64,000 bases of DNA from a bacterium (lineage in GTDB: Bacteria > Thermotogota > Thermotogae > Mesoaciditogales > Mesoaciditogaceae). The stretch is from positions 1 through 64,000 of the forward strand of contig JAJYYZ010000005.1 of the NCBI GenBank assembly GCA_021800445.1. The letters run 5' to 3'. Below the pieces are notes generated by a model that was not told the DNA's origin, made no database searches, and saw nothing but the letters and a program-made list of their open reading frames with translations. Shown here piece after piece: positions 43,360 to 50,714 of this stretch. A program made the position numbers and the translations under genes. Each line of letters begins with the position of its first letter. The first letter of the stretch is position 1.

Positions 43360-43849
43360 AGTAATAGTAGCCATTTCAATCTACGGAATAAGCCTTGCAA
43401 TCATTTACGATTCGATAAACATCATGATGAAAACGATGATCAAAATTTCGGTATCAGAAAAATACGTTGAAGACTTCGAAGATACCATAACTTACATGTA
43501 CAAAACGGACATCGCAATGGGAAGAGAACTTGAACTCATCTCATATAAAACATGGTCTGTACTTTTAATCGATTTTGATCCCAAAAATCCTGAACCACGT
43601 GTCGTCGGATACCAACTTTTTAAATCGAATGACGGATCGAAATTAAGAAGGATAGTTGCAAAATGGGATGAAGACATACATAAACTGAAAATTCAAAGGC
43701 CGGGTCAAGAATATTTTGACTCTCACTTTTCGGGATTCAATGCGGTTTACACGGGAAAAGAGATGTTATCCTTTGACGTTGAAGGAAAGTACATAACGTT
43801 TACATTTGGAAAGATAAAAACTTACATTGGCCATATATCCGTATACTAA
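43307..43849 (+). CDS. Second prepilin-like protein
   Basis: The 180-residue product has a longer leader (M-N-T-N-P-R-S-Q-A-K-L-S-G), then S-V-I-I-E-V and a hydrophobic helix; cleavage after Gly gives Glu at +5. The remaining 140 residues form a globular minor-pilin-like domain with no recognised family. ATG at 43307 is supported by AGGGGGAAA upstream; an earlier in-frame start at 43283 is less likely. It is probably co-assembled with the preceding short prepilin. Confidence 0.7.
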   Translation: MNTNPRSQAKLSGSVIIEVIVAISIYGISLAIIYDSINIMMKTMIKISVSEKYVEDFEDTITYMYKTDIAMGRELELISYKTWSVLLIDFDPKNPEPRVVGYQLFKSNDGSKLRRIVAKWDEDIHKLKIQRPGQEYFDSHFSGFNAVYTGKEMLSFDVEGKYITFTFGKIKTYIGHISVY

Positions 43850-44009
43850 TTCTATTTCAAAAATCGAACGTTTATCATCACGCGCTACTGTTCACGGCTT
43901 TCTCACACGCTATGGTACGCCTACTTCAAAAGTCAAATATTTATTTATCGTAGCGTGAGAATAGGTTATCGTGACGATTCGGGATGTGAATTTTGCTTGG
44001 CATAAATCA
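43850..44009 (+). repeat. Intergenic AT-rich repeat units and inverted repeat upstream of rpsT
   Basis: Two direct copies of CTAYTTCAAAARTCRAAYRT-type sequence begin at 43852 and 43921. TCTCACACGCTA (43899 region) and TAGCGTGAGA (43950 region) are inverted. The box at 43970-43995 matches 7006-7031. No gene is evident. Confidence 0.5.
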
Positions 44010-44039
44010 TTGAATTGATCGGTCATGTTATGGTATACT
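44010..44039 (+). promoter_or_regulatory. Promoter of rpsT
   Basis: TTGAAT (44010-44015), 18 bp, then TATACT (44034-44039) with an upstream TGG making it an extended -10; 44 bp before the start codon. Confidence 0.65.
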
Positions 44040-44083
44040 TCAGAGGTATGATTTTGTATTTTCAAGAAGGAGGAAATTTTTAA

Positions 44084-44371
44084 ATGGCAAAAATAAGATC
44101 CGCCATAAAAAACATGAGAAAGTCTGAAAAGAAGCATCTCCAAAACCAAATCAAAAAGTCCCAATTCAAGACGTCTGTTAAAAAGGCTATCATTTCAGCC
44201 CAAAAAGGAGAAGATACGACTGAACTTTTAAGTGAGGCATTTTCCAAAATCGACAAGGCTGCCAAGACCGGATCAATTCATAAAAATCAAGCGGCAAGAA
44301 GAAAATCAAGACTTGTGAAAAAGATCAAATCGCTTCAAAAAGTTGAGGTTCAAACTGTTCAAAGCAAGTGA
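44084..44371 (+). CDS. rpsT: 30S ribosomal protein S20
   Basis: S20 binds 16S rRNA helix 44 and 5' domain. The lysine-rich helical sequence with A-K-I-R-S-A-I-K-N-M-R, F-K-T-S-V-K-K-A-I and H-K-N-Q-A-A-R-R-K-S-R-L is diagnostic. 95 residues. It has its own promoter and terminator, as usual for this gene. The ATG follows AAGGAGG. Confidence 0.96.
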   Translation: MAKIRSAIKNMRKSEKKHLQNQIKKSQFKTSVKKAIISAQKGEDTTELLSEAFSKIDKAAKTGSIHKNQAARRKSRLVKKIKSLQKVEVQTVQSK

Positions 44372-44400
44372 GTTATTTTACCCCTTTTTAAGCAAGAATT

Positions 44401-44425
44401 CTCCCACTTCTATAAGTGGTGGGAG
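44401..44425. other. Imperfect hairpin CTCCCAC...GTGGGAG
   Basis: A bulged stem (CTCCCACTT ... AAGTGGTGGGAG) stands between rpsT and its true terminator. It resembles the subterminal hairpins of IS200/IS605 elements and their solitary remnants. No transposase or TnpB frame is nearby, so this is a resemblance only. Confidence 0.35.
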
Positions 44426-44441
44426 TATGTCACATTTACAG

Positions 44442-44474
44442 GATCTCCGAAAAGCGGAGATCTTTTTGATTTTT
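44442..44474 (+). terminator. Rho-independent terminator of rpsT
   Basis: GATCTCCG/CGGAGATC forms a perfect 8-bp stem with AAAAG loop, followed by TTTTTGATTTTT. Confidence 0.9.
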
Positions 44475-44524
44475 GAACATCGTGTTTTTTTTAATGTCTA
44501 AATAATGGGAGTGGGATTTCAAAG

Positions 44525-45115
44525 TTGGAAGAGCAAAAACTTATAGAAAATTTAAAGCGTGCAGATTCACGTGCTTACGATGAACTGTACAGGGAGTATG
44601 TAGAAAAAATAGGTGGAATAGCAAGATCTTATCTCGGCGTTGATGATGTTGAAGACGTTATTCAAGAGGTCTTTATAAAGGTCTATAAAAACATAAAGAA
44701 ATTTCGTGGAGATTCTTCACTGTCGACGTGGATTTATAGGATAAGTGTCAATGTGTGCAAAGATATGCTTGGAAAAAAGCACAGACGTAAAGAGATATTG
44801 ACCAGTTTTGGAGAAGAAGACGATGACGAGAAAAACACCATCAGAGAACCGGCAGATGAATTACAACCTTCAGATGAACTTATGAAAATGCTTTCTGCCG
44901 AAGAAATTTCAAAAGCGATAGATTCTCTTTCGAAAGAAGATAGATTGCTTATAAATTTGAGGGAAATAGAAGGCATGAGTTATGATCAAATATCTGAAAT
45001 AATGGACAAACCAGTGGGCACCGTTAAAAGCAGGCTTCATTATGCTCGTGAAAGGCTTAAGGGAATATTGGAGGAAAGTTTGGGCATTGAAGGAGAGGTT
45101 AACGATGAGGTGTGA
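44525..45115 (+). CDS. ECF-type RNA polymerase sigma factor
   Basis: A 196-residue group 4 sigma factor. Region 2 has D-V-E-D-V-I-Q-E-V-F-I-K-V-Y and W-I-Y-R-I-S-V-N; region 4 has L-I-N-L-R-E-I-E-G-M-S-Y-D-Q-I-S-E-I and G-T-V-K-S-R-L-H-Y-A-R. An acidic linker of about 40 residues separates them. It is followed by an overlapping zinc-finger anti-sigma gene, the standard ECF module, so activity is likely released by regulated proteolysis, perhaps by RseP (5385-6878). TTG start. Confidence 0.92.
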   Translation: MEEQKLIENLKRADSRAYDELYREYVEKIGGIARSYLGVDDVEDVIQEVFIKVYKNIKKFRGDSSLSTWIYRISVNVCKDMLGKKHRRKEILTSFGEEDDDEKNTIREPADELQPSDELMKMLSAEEISKAIDSLSKEDRLLINLREIEGMSYDQISEIMDKPVGTVKSRLHYARERLKGILEESLGIEGEVNDEV

Positions 45116-45557
45116 GGAATTTAGAGAAAAGTACATAAATGGCGAGATGACAGATCAAGAGAAATTACAATTTGAGGATCACCTGAAAGTATGCGAAAGT
45201 TGTAAAATCTTTGTTCAAAACTATCAAAAGATAAAAGATGGTCTTAAATTGCTTTACACCTTCAAACCATCAAAAGCTTTGGAAGAAAGTGTCATTTCCA
45301 AAATTCACAGAAAAGTGGTAATGAAAAAAGGGTTGATCTTCGGATTGCCGAGTGCCGCCGCTGTTGCCGTGTCGATGATAATGGTTTTTTACGTTTTCAA
45401 CCTATCCGCTAATTCCAACTTTGCTTACGAAAAAGCTGTTTCGGCAGGCATTTCTTTGCTTAAATCGGAACCGGGAACAACTCTTACCTACGCCCAATCC
45501 GGAAATTCAAATCTTGATTACCTTTTAAAGATAAAATATGTGAGTGATCAATTTTGA
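45105..45557 (+). CDS. Zinc-finger anti-sigma factor (single-pass membrane protein)
   Basis: The 150-residue product has an N-terminal ZAS domain (Cys3, then H-L-K-V-C-E-S-C, the H-x3-C-x2-C motif), one membrane segment at about residues 74-97, and a short outside domain. It would hold the upstream ECF factor at the membrane. The frame is open to 45042, but AAGGAGAGG points to the ATG at 45105, which overlaps the sigma gene by 11 bp. Confidence 0.87.
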   Translation: MRCEEFREKYINGEMTDQEKLQFEDHLKVCESCKIFVQNYQKIKDGLKLLYTFKPSKALEESVISKIHRKVVMKKGLIFGLPSAAAVAVSMIMVFYVFNLSANSNFAYEKAVSAGISLLKSEPGTTLTYAQSGNSNLDYLLKIKYVSDQF

Positions 45558-46435
45558 AAGTTTTCCTTTATCCAATTATATTTTTGATCTTGGCACCATA
45601 TGCCTTTGGTGCGACGTTTATAAATACATTTCTAACCTCATATGCCTCTCAATCAATACAAGCCCAAAGGATAGTCGTTGAAGAAGGTCAAAATGCAAAG
45701 GTAAGGTATGAAAATATCTTAAGAAATGGCAGAAATGAGATTGTAAATGTCATGGCCCCGATGCCGTTTGAGTGGGCTTTGATCGATGGAAAGACTTACG
45801 TTATAGAAGGTGGAGAAATGAGATTGTCTCCTGTTCCAATAGTCGATATTGAACAGAGATTCATAGAATTGCTTTCTTCGGCAACGGCGACAACTGCTAT
45901 CGCAACTCAAAATGTCATTTATCAAGGTGAACCTTCAATTCAAATAAATTTGATAACTCGAAATTCCACTTACGTGGGAATTATTTCAAAGAGTTCTATG
46001 ATCTTGAAATTCATAAAAGTTCAAAGAAATAATGGTTCTATTTCCATGATTTACACGCAAATTGCTCCTATATCGATAGATTATTTCAACAAAATATTGA
46101 ACAGTTTCAAAGTCTACAGTGCTACTCCAGACACGGTGGAAATGGTTGTATGGCAACTTATATCTAATCTTAGCAATGTTAACGTCATGTCGATGAAGAT
46201 CAACGATGTGATCTTTACAGTTGTAAGTGGAATGATGTCTCCCCAAATCAATACCGTGTGTTATATCTTCAAGATGGATTCAAAAGTTTCCCCTGACTCT
46301 CTTGTGAGCCAATTCAAAGCCCAAGGTTATAACTCAATTGCCGTTAAATACAACGATTTTTACGTTGTAGTTGCCACGAATGGGAAAACAGATGAATTGA
46401 AAGCGTGGATTTCAAAGGTATTCGCAAATAAATGA
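45554..46435 (+). CDS. Secreted RseB/LolA-like protein of the ECF operon
   Basis: A 293-residue protein with a signal peptide (F-L-Y-P-I-I-F-L-I-L-A, ending near A-F-G-A). The N-terminal part (F-L-T-S-Y-A-S-Q-S-I-Q-A-Q-R-I and M-A-P-M-P-F-E-W) and the later beta-rich part have the order expected of RseB/MucB, periplasmic proteins that shield the anti-sigma factor and sense envelope damage. Similarity is weak. TTG start overlapping the anti-sigma stop supports a sigma/anti-sigma/RseB-like unit. Confidence 0.6.
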   Translation: MKVFLYPIIFLILAPYAFGATFINTFLTSYASQSIQAQRIVVEEGQNAKVRYENILRNGRNEIVNVMAPMPFEWALIDGKTYVIEGGEMRLSPVPIVDIEQRFIELLSSATATTAIATQNVIYQGEPSIQINLITRNSTYVGIISKSSMILKFIKVQRNNGSISMIYTQIAPISIDYFNKILNSFKVYSATPDTVEMVVWQLISNLSNVNVMSMKINDVIFTVVSGMMSPQINTVCYIFKMDSKVSPDSLVSQFKAQGYNSIAVKYNDFYVVVATNGKTDELKAWISKVFANK

Positions 46436-46436
46436 T

Positions 46437-47120
46437 TCAATGAATTAAGATCACCAGAAAATCTATAAAGGGAGCAACGATGAGGGCAGGCAAGAAATTG
46501 CCGACTTTTATTTCTTTTACGTTTAAAATTCTTAGTCCGATCATTATCATCATGGCCCCACCTGTTCCCGTAAAATCGTTAAGATAAGCGGGTAAAGTAA
46601 GAAATTGGAAAGTAGACGCAAGTAAGGCAATGCCACCTTCTATGACAAACACACTGCCGGCAGACAGAAGCACCCCTATACCGTAAATGGAAGCGAAGGC
46701 TATTGAACTTATTCCATCCATTATGGATTTCAAGTAAAGTATTTCGTTATTGCCATTTAAACCGGAATTAACGCATCCAAGAATTGTCATAGGTCCAACG
46801 ACAAAAAGTATCGTAGTTGAAACAAATCCTGTGGCAAAATTCGAATCATCCTTTTTCGAAATTTTTTTCGTAAGTCCGGAGATTTTATTCTCTATTTCGA
46901 AGTTCTCCCCGATAAGTCCTCCTATGACAAGACTTCCAAGAACCACCAGAAAATTCTGGCTTTTCAATCCCATGCTAACACCTATCAGGATCGTCAGAAT
47001 TCCTATTGAGATGAAAAAAATGGATTTATGTCGATCTTTGAGTTTGTTTCCAAGCGGAATGCCAATTAAAGTGCCACCGATGACTGTCAGCGTGTTAACA
47101 ATAACGCCGAGGCTAAACAT
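46437..47120 (-). CDS. DUF554 family membrane protein
   Basis: A 227-residue protein with about seven membrane helices. N-T-L-T-V-I-G-G-T-L-I-G, G-L-K-S-Q-N-F and G-G-L-I-G-E identify DUF554 (YdfK-like), of unknown function, possibly transport. The frame is open to 47198, but the ATG at 47120 has GGAGGGAAG just upstream. Its stop lies one base from the convergent stop of the ECF operon. It overlaps the TIGR02757 gene by 8 bp. Confidence 0.85.
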   Translation of the reverse strand: MFSLGVIVNTLTVIGGTLIGIPLGNKLKDRHKSIFFISIGILTILIGVSMGLKSQNFLVVLGSLVIGGLIGENFEIENKISGLTKKISKKDDSNFATGFVSTTILFVVGPMTILGCVNSGLNGNNEILYLKSIMDGISSIAFASIYGIGVLLSAGSVFVIEGGIALLASTFQFLTLPAYLNDFTGTGGAMMIMIGLRILNVKEIKVGNFLPALIVAPFIDFLVILIH

Positions 47121-47904
47121 CTTCCCTCCTGTAACTTTCAAAGAAACTTTCCATATCGGCATCATCTCGTATGCCAAGCCGGGTAAGACAAAAATCATAT
47201 TTCACCGGATCTTCAGGTGAAATTAATTTAAAGTTTTCCGTAATTTCAATGGCTGCCTTCATGTCCGCTTGTTTTCTTGTCGTAAATCCAAGCACAAGTG
47301 ATATATGATGCATGTGTGTGTCAAGAGGTATTACAAGTTTAGAGGTCGAAATATCACTCCAGCCATCCGGATCGACTTCATCAGATCTAACCATCCATCT
47401 TAAAAAGAGGTTCAGCCTTTTACATGGACTTTTGCAGTTGAAAGATGGAAGAAGGCTGTTTTTTCTTCCCTGAGGTGCAAGCAATTTTATGAAGTTCGAC
47501 AAAGCCGGTACAACAGTTTGATCTTCATCTTTCAATCCACTTTTGAAAGCGTCATGAAGGGATCCGAATTGTTCAATGACTTTTTTTAAATTTAAAAGAA
47601 ACTCGATTAAATCATTTTCATCTGTGTACCTATGTACAAACCCTTTAAAAGTTTGTTTTAAACTTTCGAAATTTAAATTCAAAATGAATTCGTAAGGATG
47701 TTCCATTTTTTCAAGCACAATCGAAACGTCTTTAAGTATCTGTGAAACTCTTCCATAAGCAAGAGACGCCCCTATGATACCAACTATTTCACGATCTTTG
47801 ACGTCTTCGTAATTGTACAAAAATTCGAGAGGATCGGGATGGATGTACGCTTTTTTGTTATACTTTGAATAAAGTGCTTCAAGAATTTCTACTTTTACGA
47901 TCAT
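47113..47904 (-). CDS. TIGR02757/DUF2400 family protein
   Basis: The 263-residue protein contains I-I-G-A-S-L-A-Y-G-R, R-W-M-V-R-S-D-E-V-D and L-V-I-P-L-D-T-H-M-H, the markers of TIGR02757. This family is helical and distantly like endonuclease III-type helix-hairpin-helix proteins, but its biochemical role is unknown. ATG start; the gene precedes DUF554. Confidence 0.85.
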   Translation of the reverse strand: MIVKVEILEALYSKYNKKAYIHPDPLEFLYNYEDVKDREIVGIIGASLAYGRVSQILKDVSIVLEKMEHPYEFILNLNFESLKQTFKGFVHRYTDENDLIEFLLNLKKVIEQFGSLHDAFKSGLKDEDQTVVPALSNFIKLLAPQGRKNSLLPSFNCKSPCKRLNLFLRWMVRSDEVDPDGWSDISTSKLVIPLDTHMHHISLVLGFTTRKQADMKAAIEITENFKLISPEDPVKYDFCLTRLGIRDDADMESFFESYRREDV

Positions 47905-47972
47905 AAAACCTCCGTACTTTTATCGATCAGACATTATCGTTTTAATTTTCATGCTTTCACCAAGTATATCAA

Positions 47973-47998
47973 AAGAGATGGACTTGTGTCCATCTCTT
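47973..47998 (-). terminator. Terminator of the oxygen-defence operon
   Basis: AAGAGATGGAC/GTCCATCTCTT form a perfect 11-bp stem with a four-base loop, followed on the minus strand by TTTTGATA. It lies 27 bp past the superoxide reductase stop. Confidence 0.85.
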
Positions 47999-48024
47999 CG
48001 TCTAAACTTTTAGATTAGAAATGT

Positions 48025-48420
48025 TTATTCTAATTTAAGTTCTACCTGACTCGACCAAAGGCCATGGATATTGCAATGTGAATAGGCTATAACGGTACCG
48101 GGCTTTTCTGTTCTGAATGTAACCGTTACTTCCGGATCGGAATATATCGTACTCGTATTTGGCCCTTGAGTTGATGCACCGTGAGCCTGAAATTCATACT
48201 TGCCTATCACGTAAGGATACTTTTCACCTGTTGGCAGGAAATAAACTTCTATCCATGAGATGTGATGTTCTGTTGTGTTTGGATGTGGAATTTCTTTTCC
48301 AACGCTGACCGTAACCTTTATCTTTTCGCCTTTTTTAACGTGCGCAGGCAATTCGATGACCGGAACATGTTTTTCCTTTTTAAAATCATCTGACAATATA
48401 ACTTCTTTTAAACTTGCCAT
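48025..48420 (-). CDS. Superoxide reductase (neelaredoxin type)
   Basis: This enzyme reduces superoxide to hydrogen peroxide without making oxygen. Iron ligands expected from the family are present: His18 (E-K-H-V-P), His46 (I-P-H-P-N), His52, Cys116 and His119 (S-H-C-N-I-H-G); Glu16-Lys17 next to the first ligand match the catalytic EK pair. The N-terminal desulforedoxin domain is absent, so it is the one-iron class. Last gene of perR-fprA-ftn-sor. Confidence 0.94.
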   Translation of the reverse strand: MASLKEVILSDDFKKEKHVPVIELPAHVKKGEKIKVTVSVGKEIPHPNTTEHHISWIEVYFLPTGEKYPYVIGKYEFQAHGASTQGPNTSTIYSDPEVTVTFRTEKPGTVIAYSHCNIHGLWSSQVELKLE

Positions 48421-48445
48421 TTAAACCACCTCTTTTAGAAATTTT

Positions 48446-48934
48446 TTAACCTCTTTTACCAAGTTCGGCATCTAACATCAAAAGACCCTGATTTGAATCT
48501 TTTATCATTCTCAATCTTTCAAGGATCTGCAAAACAGAATATTCCTCTTCTACCTGTTCATCGACAAACCATTGCAAAAACGAAGAGGTAGCGTAATCTT
48601 TTTCACCATCGGAAAGATTTGTAAGTCTTTCTATCGATTTTGTTACTTCTTGCTCGTGGACGTAAATGGCTTCAAAAACATCCATAGGTGATTTCCACTC
48701 AAATGGCGGTTCTTTTATTAACTTTAGAGCAACCCTGCCATTTCTTTTGTTAACGTAGTCGTATATCTTTTCGGCATGTTCTTCTTCCTCTTTTGCCTGA
48801 TTTTCCATCCATGTGGCAAACCCGTTTAATTTCATCGATCTGAAGTATGCACCCATCGAAACGTAAAGATAGGCTGAATAAAGTTCGGCGTTTATCTGTT
48901 CATTCAAGATATCTTCGATTTTTTTACTCAACAT
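48446..48934 (-). CDS. ftn: Ferritin
   Basis: A 162-residue non-haem ferritin that oxidises and stores iron. Ferroxidase ligands are seen in N-A-E-L-Y-S-A-Y, E-E-E-E-H-A-E-K-I and F-V-D-E-Q-V-E-E-E. The frame opens at 48952, but GAGGAGG lies upstream of the ATG at 48934. It sits 12 bp from the flavodiiron gene and 25 bp from superoxide reductase. Confidence 0.94.
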   Translation of the reverse strand: MLSKKIEDILNEQINAELYSAYLYVSMGAYFRSMKLNGFATWMENQAKEEEEHAEKIYDYVNKRNGRVALKLIKEPPFEWKSPMDVFEAIYVHEQEVTKSIERLTNLSDGEKDYATSSFLQWFVDEQVEEEYSVLQILERLRMIKDSNQGLLMLDAELGKRG

Positions 48935-48948
48935 CAAAATTCCTCCTC

Positions 48949-50142
48949 TCAAACTATGCCCGCTTTTTTGTGTTTCATGAAAATTTTTTCAGAAAGTTCA
49001 TCTATTGCATTTAAATCCTGATCTTTCGGGTATCCATTTATCGAAACCGGATCGATGATCTCTGCTTTAACGGAAGAAAGTATCTCTTTTAACTGATCGA
49101 TTGCCTGCCCTCCCCAACTGTATGTATTAATTATAGATATAAATTTTGTTTTTGGCCTTAAAGCGTTAAAAAGGTATGCAGCGTAAGCGACATCGGGATG
49201 TACACCGACAAGCATCGTTGGGGTTGCTATGACAACCGTTGCGGAATCCACAAGAGAAATTGCCAATTTACCAACGTCCATTTTAACAACGTTAAATGGT
49301 TCAACCACGATGTTCATCTTGACAAGATCATCTATCAGTCTTTCAACCATTTTTACCGTACTGCCATGCATTGAAAGATAAACAATTGTAACTTTATTTT
49401 GCACAGCATCAGATGTCCATCTGCGGTACGCTTCAACTATTAATTCTGGCTTATCGTAAATCTGACCATGACTCGGGGCTATAAGTTCTACTTCAAGTCC
49501 TTCGATTTTTTTTAAATTTGATTTTATCGGTGCGCGAAATGGCATCATTATCTCGGCGTAATACCTCTTTGCACCCTCAAGCGCTCTCGCCGTGTTATCG
49601 CCCACAAAAAGTTCGCTTGAAGCAACGTGAGAACCAAAAAAGTCACACGTAAAAAGTATCTTATCTTCTTTAAGATAAGTTGACATAGTCTCAGGCCAGT
49701 GTACCCATGGCGTTAAAATGAATTTCAAAGTTTTGTCTCCAAGGGAAAGTTCTGTACCATCATCTACGATGATAAATTTAGATTCATCTATCAAAAGCAA
49801 AGATTTCAGAAATTCTTTGCATTTTACATTTGTGACAACTTTTGCTTGAGGATAAAGTTCAAGAATTTTGGGAATGGAACCCGAATGATCCTGCTCAGCA
49901 TGCTGAGACACGATGTAATCTATTCTATTGACACCTAAATTTTTCAAATTTTCAACAAGTACCTCCGTTTTAGCCGGATCAACGGTGTCTATCAGAAGAT
50001 TTTTTGCTTTTCCTTTTACAAAATACGAATTGTAAGATGTACCTTCTGCAAGGGGAATAAGTTCATCAAAGAGTTCTCTATCCCAGTCTTGTGCTCCAAC
50101 GTAAAAAACATCTTTCTTTATCTCTCTTGCAGTCATATTCAT
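48949..50142 (-). CDS. Flavodiiron protein (oxygen/NO reductase, FprA family)
   Basis: A 397-residue protein with an N-terminal metallo-beta-lactamase-like diiron domain (S-Q-H-A-E-Q-D-H-S-G gives H-x-E-x-D) and a C-terminal flavodoxin domain (V-Y-L-S-M-H-G-S-T for FMN phosphate). It reduces O2 to water or NO to N2O with electrons from rubredoxin or F420-like donors. There is no rubredoxin domain or gene alongside. It follows the Fur-family gene by about 10 bp. Confidence 0.94.
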   Translation of the reverse strand: MNMTAREIKKDVFYVGAQDWDRELFDELIPLAEGTSYNSYFVKGKAKNLLIDTVDPAKTEVLVENLKNLGVNRIDYIVSQHAEQDHSGSIPKILELYPQAKVVTNVKCKEFLKSLLLIDESKFIIVDDGTELSLGDKTLKFILTPWVHWPETMSTYLKEDKILFTCDFFGSHVASSELFVGDNTARALEGAKRYYAEIMMPFRAPIKSNLKKIEGLEVELIAPSHGQIYDKPELIVEAYRRWTSDAVQNKVTIVYLSMHGSTVKMVERLIDDLVKMNIVVEPFNVVKMDVGKLAISLVDSATVVIATPTMLVGVHPDVAYAAYLFNALRPKTKFISIINTYSWGGQAIDQLKEILSSVKAEIIDPVSINGYPKDQDLNAIDELSEKIFMKHKKAGIV

Positions 50143-50153
50143 CTATCCTCCAA

Positions 50154-50570
50154 TCATTTTTGTTCGCAACTTTTACATGTTCCAAAAAATTCGAGCGTAT
50201 ATCCATCGACTTTGTAACCGTTACCTTCCATGATCTTTTCAATCGCACCTATTTCCTTTTCCAATTTTTTGACCATTTCCGGTTTAAGAGGCGCATCTTT
50301 CATTTTTTCACAATTTTTGCAATAAAAATGATAATGTGTGCTTGTGTTGTCATCAAATCTTTTTTGAGTATCAACAGGCTCAATTTTTTTTATAAAACCG
50401 TTTTTTGAAAGTACCTCAAGACTTCTGTAAACCGTGCTCATACTTATCTTTGGAAGCCTTTTTTTCACCACCATGTAAACTTCATCCACGGTAGGATGAT
50501 TCCCGAGATTTTTGAGTTCTTCAAGAATAATTTTCCTTTGGTACGTGATCCTCATTGGAACTTTTTCCAA
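50154..50570 (-). CDS. Fur-family regulator, PerR-like
   Basis: A 138-residue Fur-superfamily repressor with recognition helix region S-M-S-T-V-Y-R-S-L-E, the metal site H-Y-H-F-Y-C-K-N-C and a second C-K-S-C near the end for structural zinc. Heading an operon with flavodiiron protein, ferritin and superoxide reductase, it is best read as a peroxide or iron sensor (PerR or Fur); the sequence alone does not settle which. TTG start with AAGGAG nine bases upstream. A Fur-box-like palindrome lies 20 bp upstream. Confidence 0.9.
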   Translation of the reverse strand: MEKVPMRITYQRKIILEELKNLGNHPTVDEVYMVVKKRLPKISMSTVYRSLEVLSKNGFIKKIEPVDTQKRFDDNTSTHYHFYCKNCEKMKDAPLKPEMVKKLEKEIGAIEKIMEGNGYKVDGYTLEFFGTCKSCEQK

Positions 50571-50589
50571 TTGCGCAATCTCCTTTCAC

Positions 50590-50608
50590 GAAAACAATAA
50601 TCGTTTTC
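50590..50608. promoter_or_regulatory. Fur/PerR-box-like operator
   Basis: GAAAACAATAATCGTTTTC is a 19-bp near-palindrome that matches the classical Fur box GATAATGATAATCATTATC at 14 of 19 positions by eye. Located 20 bp upstream of the Fur-family start, it would allow autoregulation of the whole oxygen-defence operon. Confidence 0.7.
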
Positions 50609-50647
50609 AATTAAATGATACCACTTAAAAACATGAATGTCAAGTAT

Positions 50648-50681
50648 AAAATGGGGATTGGAAATCTCCAATCCCCATTTT
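50648..50681 (-). terminator. Terminator of hppA
   Basis: AAAATGGGGATTGGA/TCCAATCCCCATTTT is a perfect 15-bp stem with AATC loop, 34 bp past the hppA stop; the stem's own A/T ends give a U-run in either direction. Confidence 0.88.
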
Positions 50682-50714
50682 AAACAAATAATGTTAAAGA
50701 GTTTAGTTGATATC

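Noticed and set aside
43492-43677. Minus-strand frame inside the second prepilin gene, and many similar antisense frames across the window
   Set aside because: They lie opposite well-supported genes and show no start signals or family motifs.
47905-48024. Small gene between TIGR02757 and superoxide reductase
   Set aside because: The gap holds a strong terminator hairpin and no frame with a start signal.
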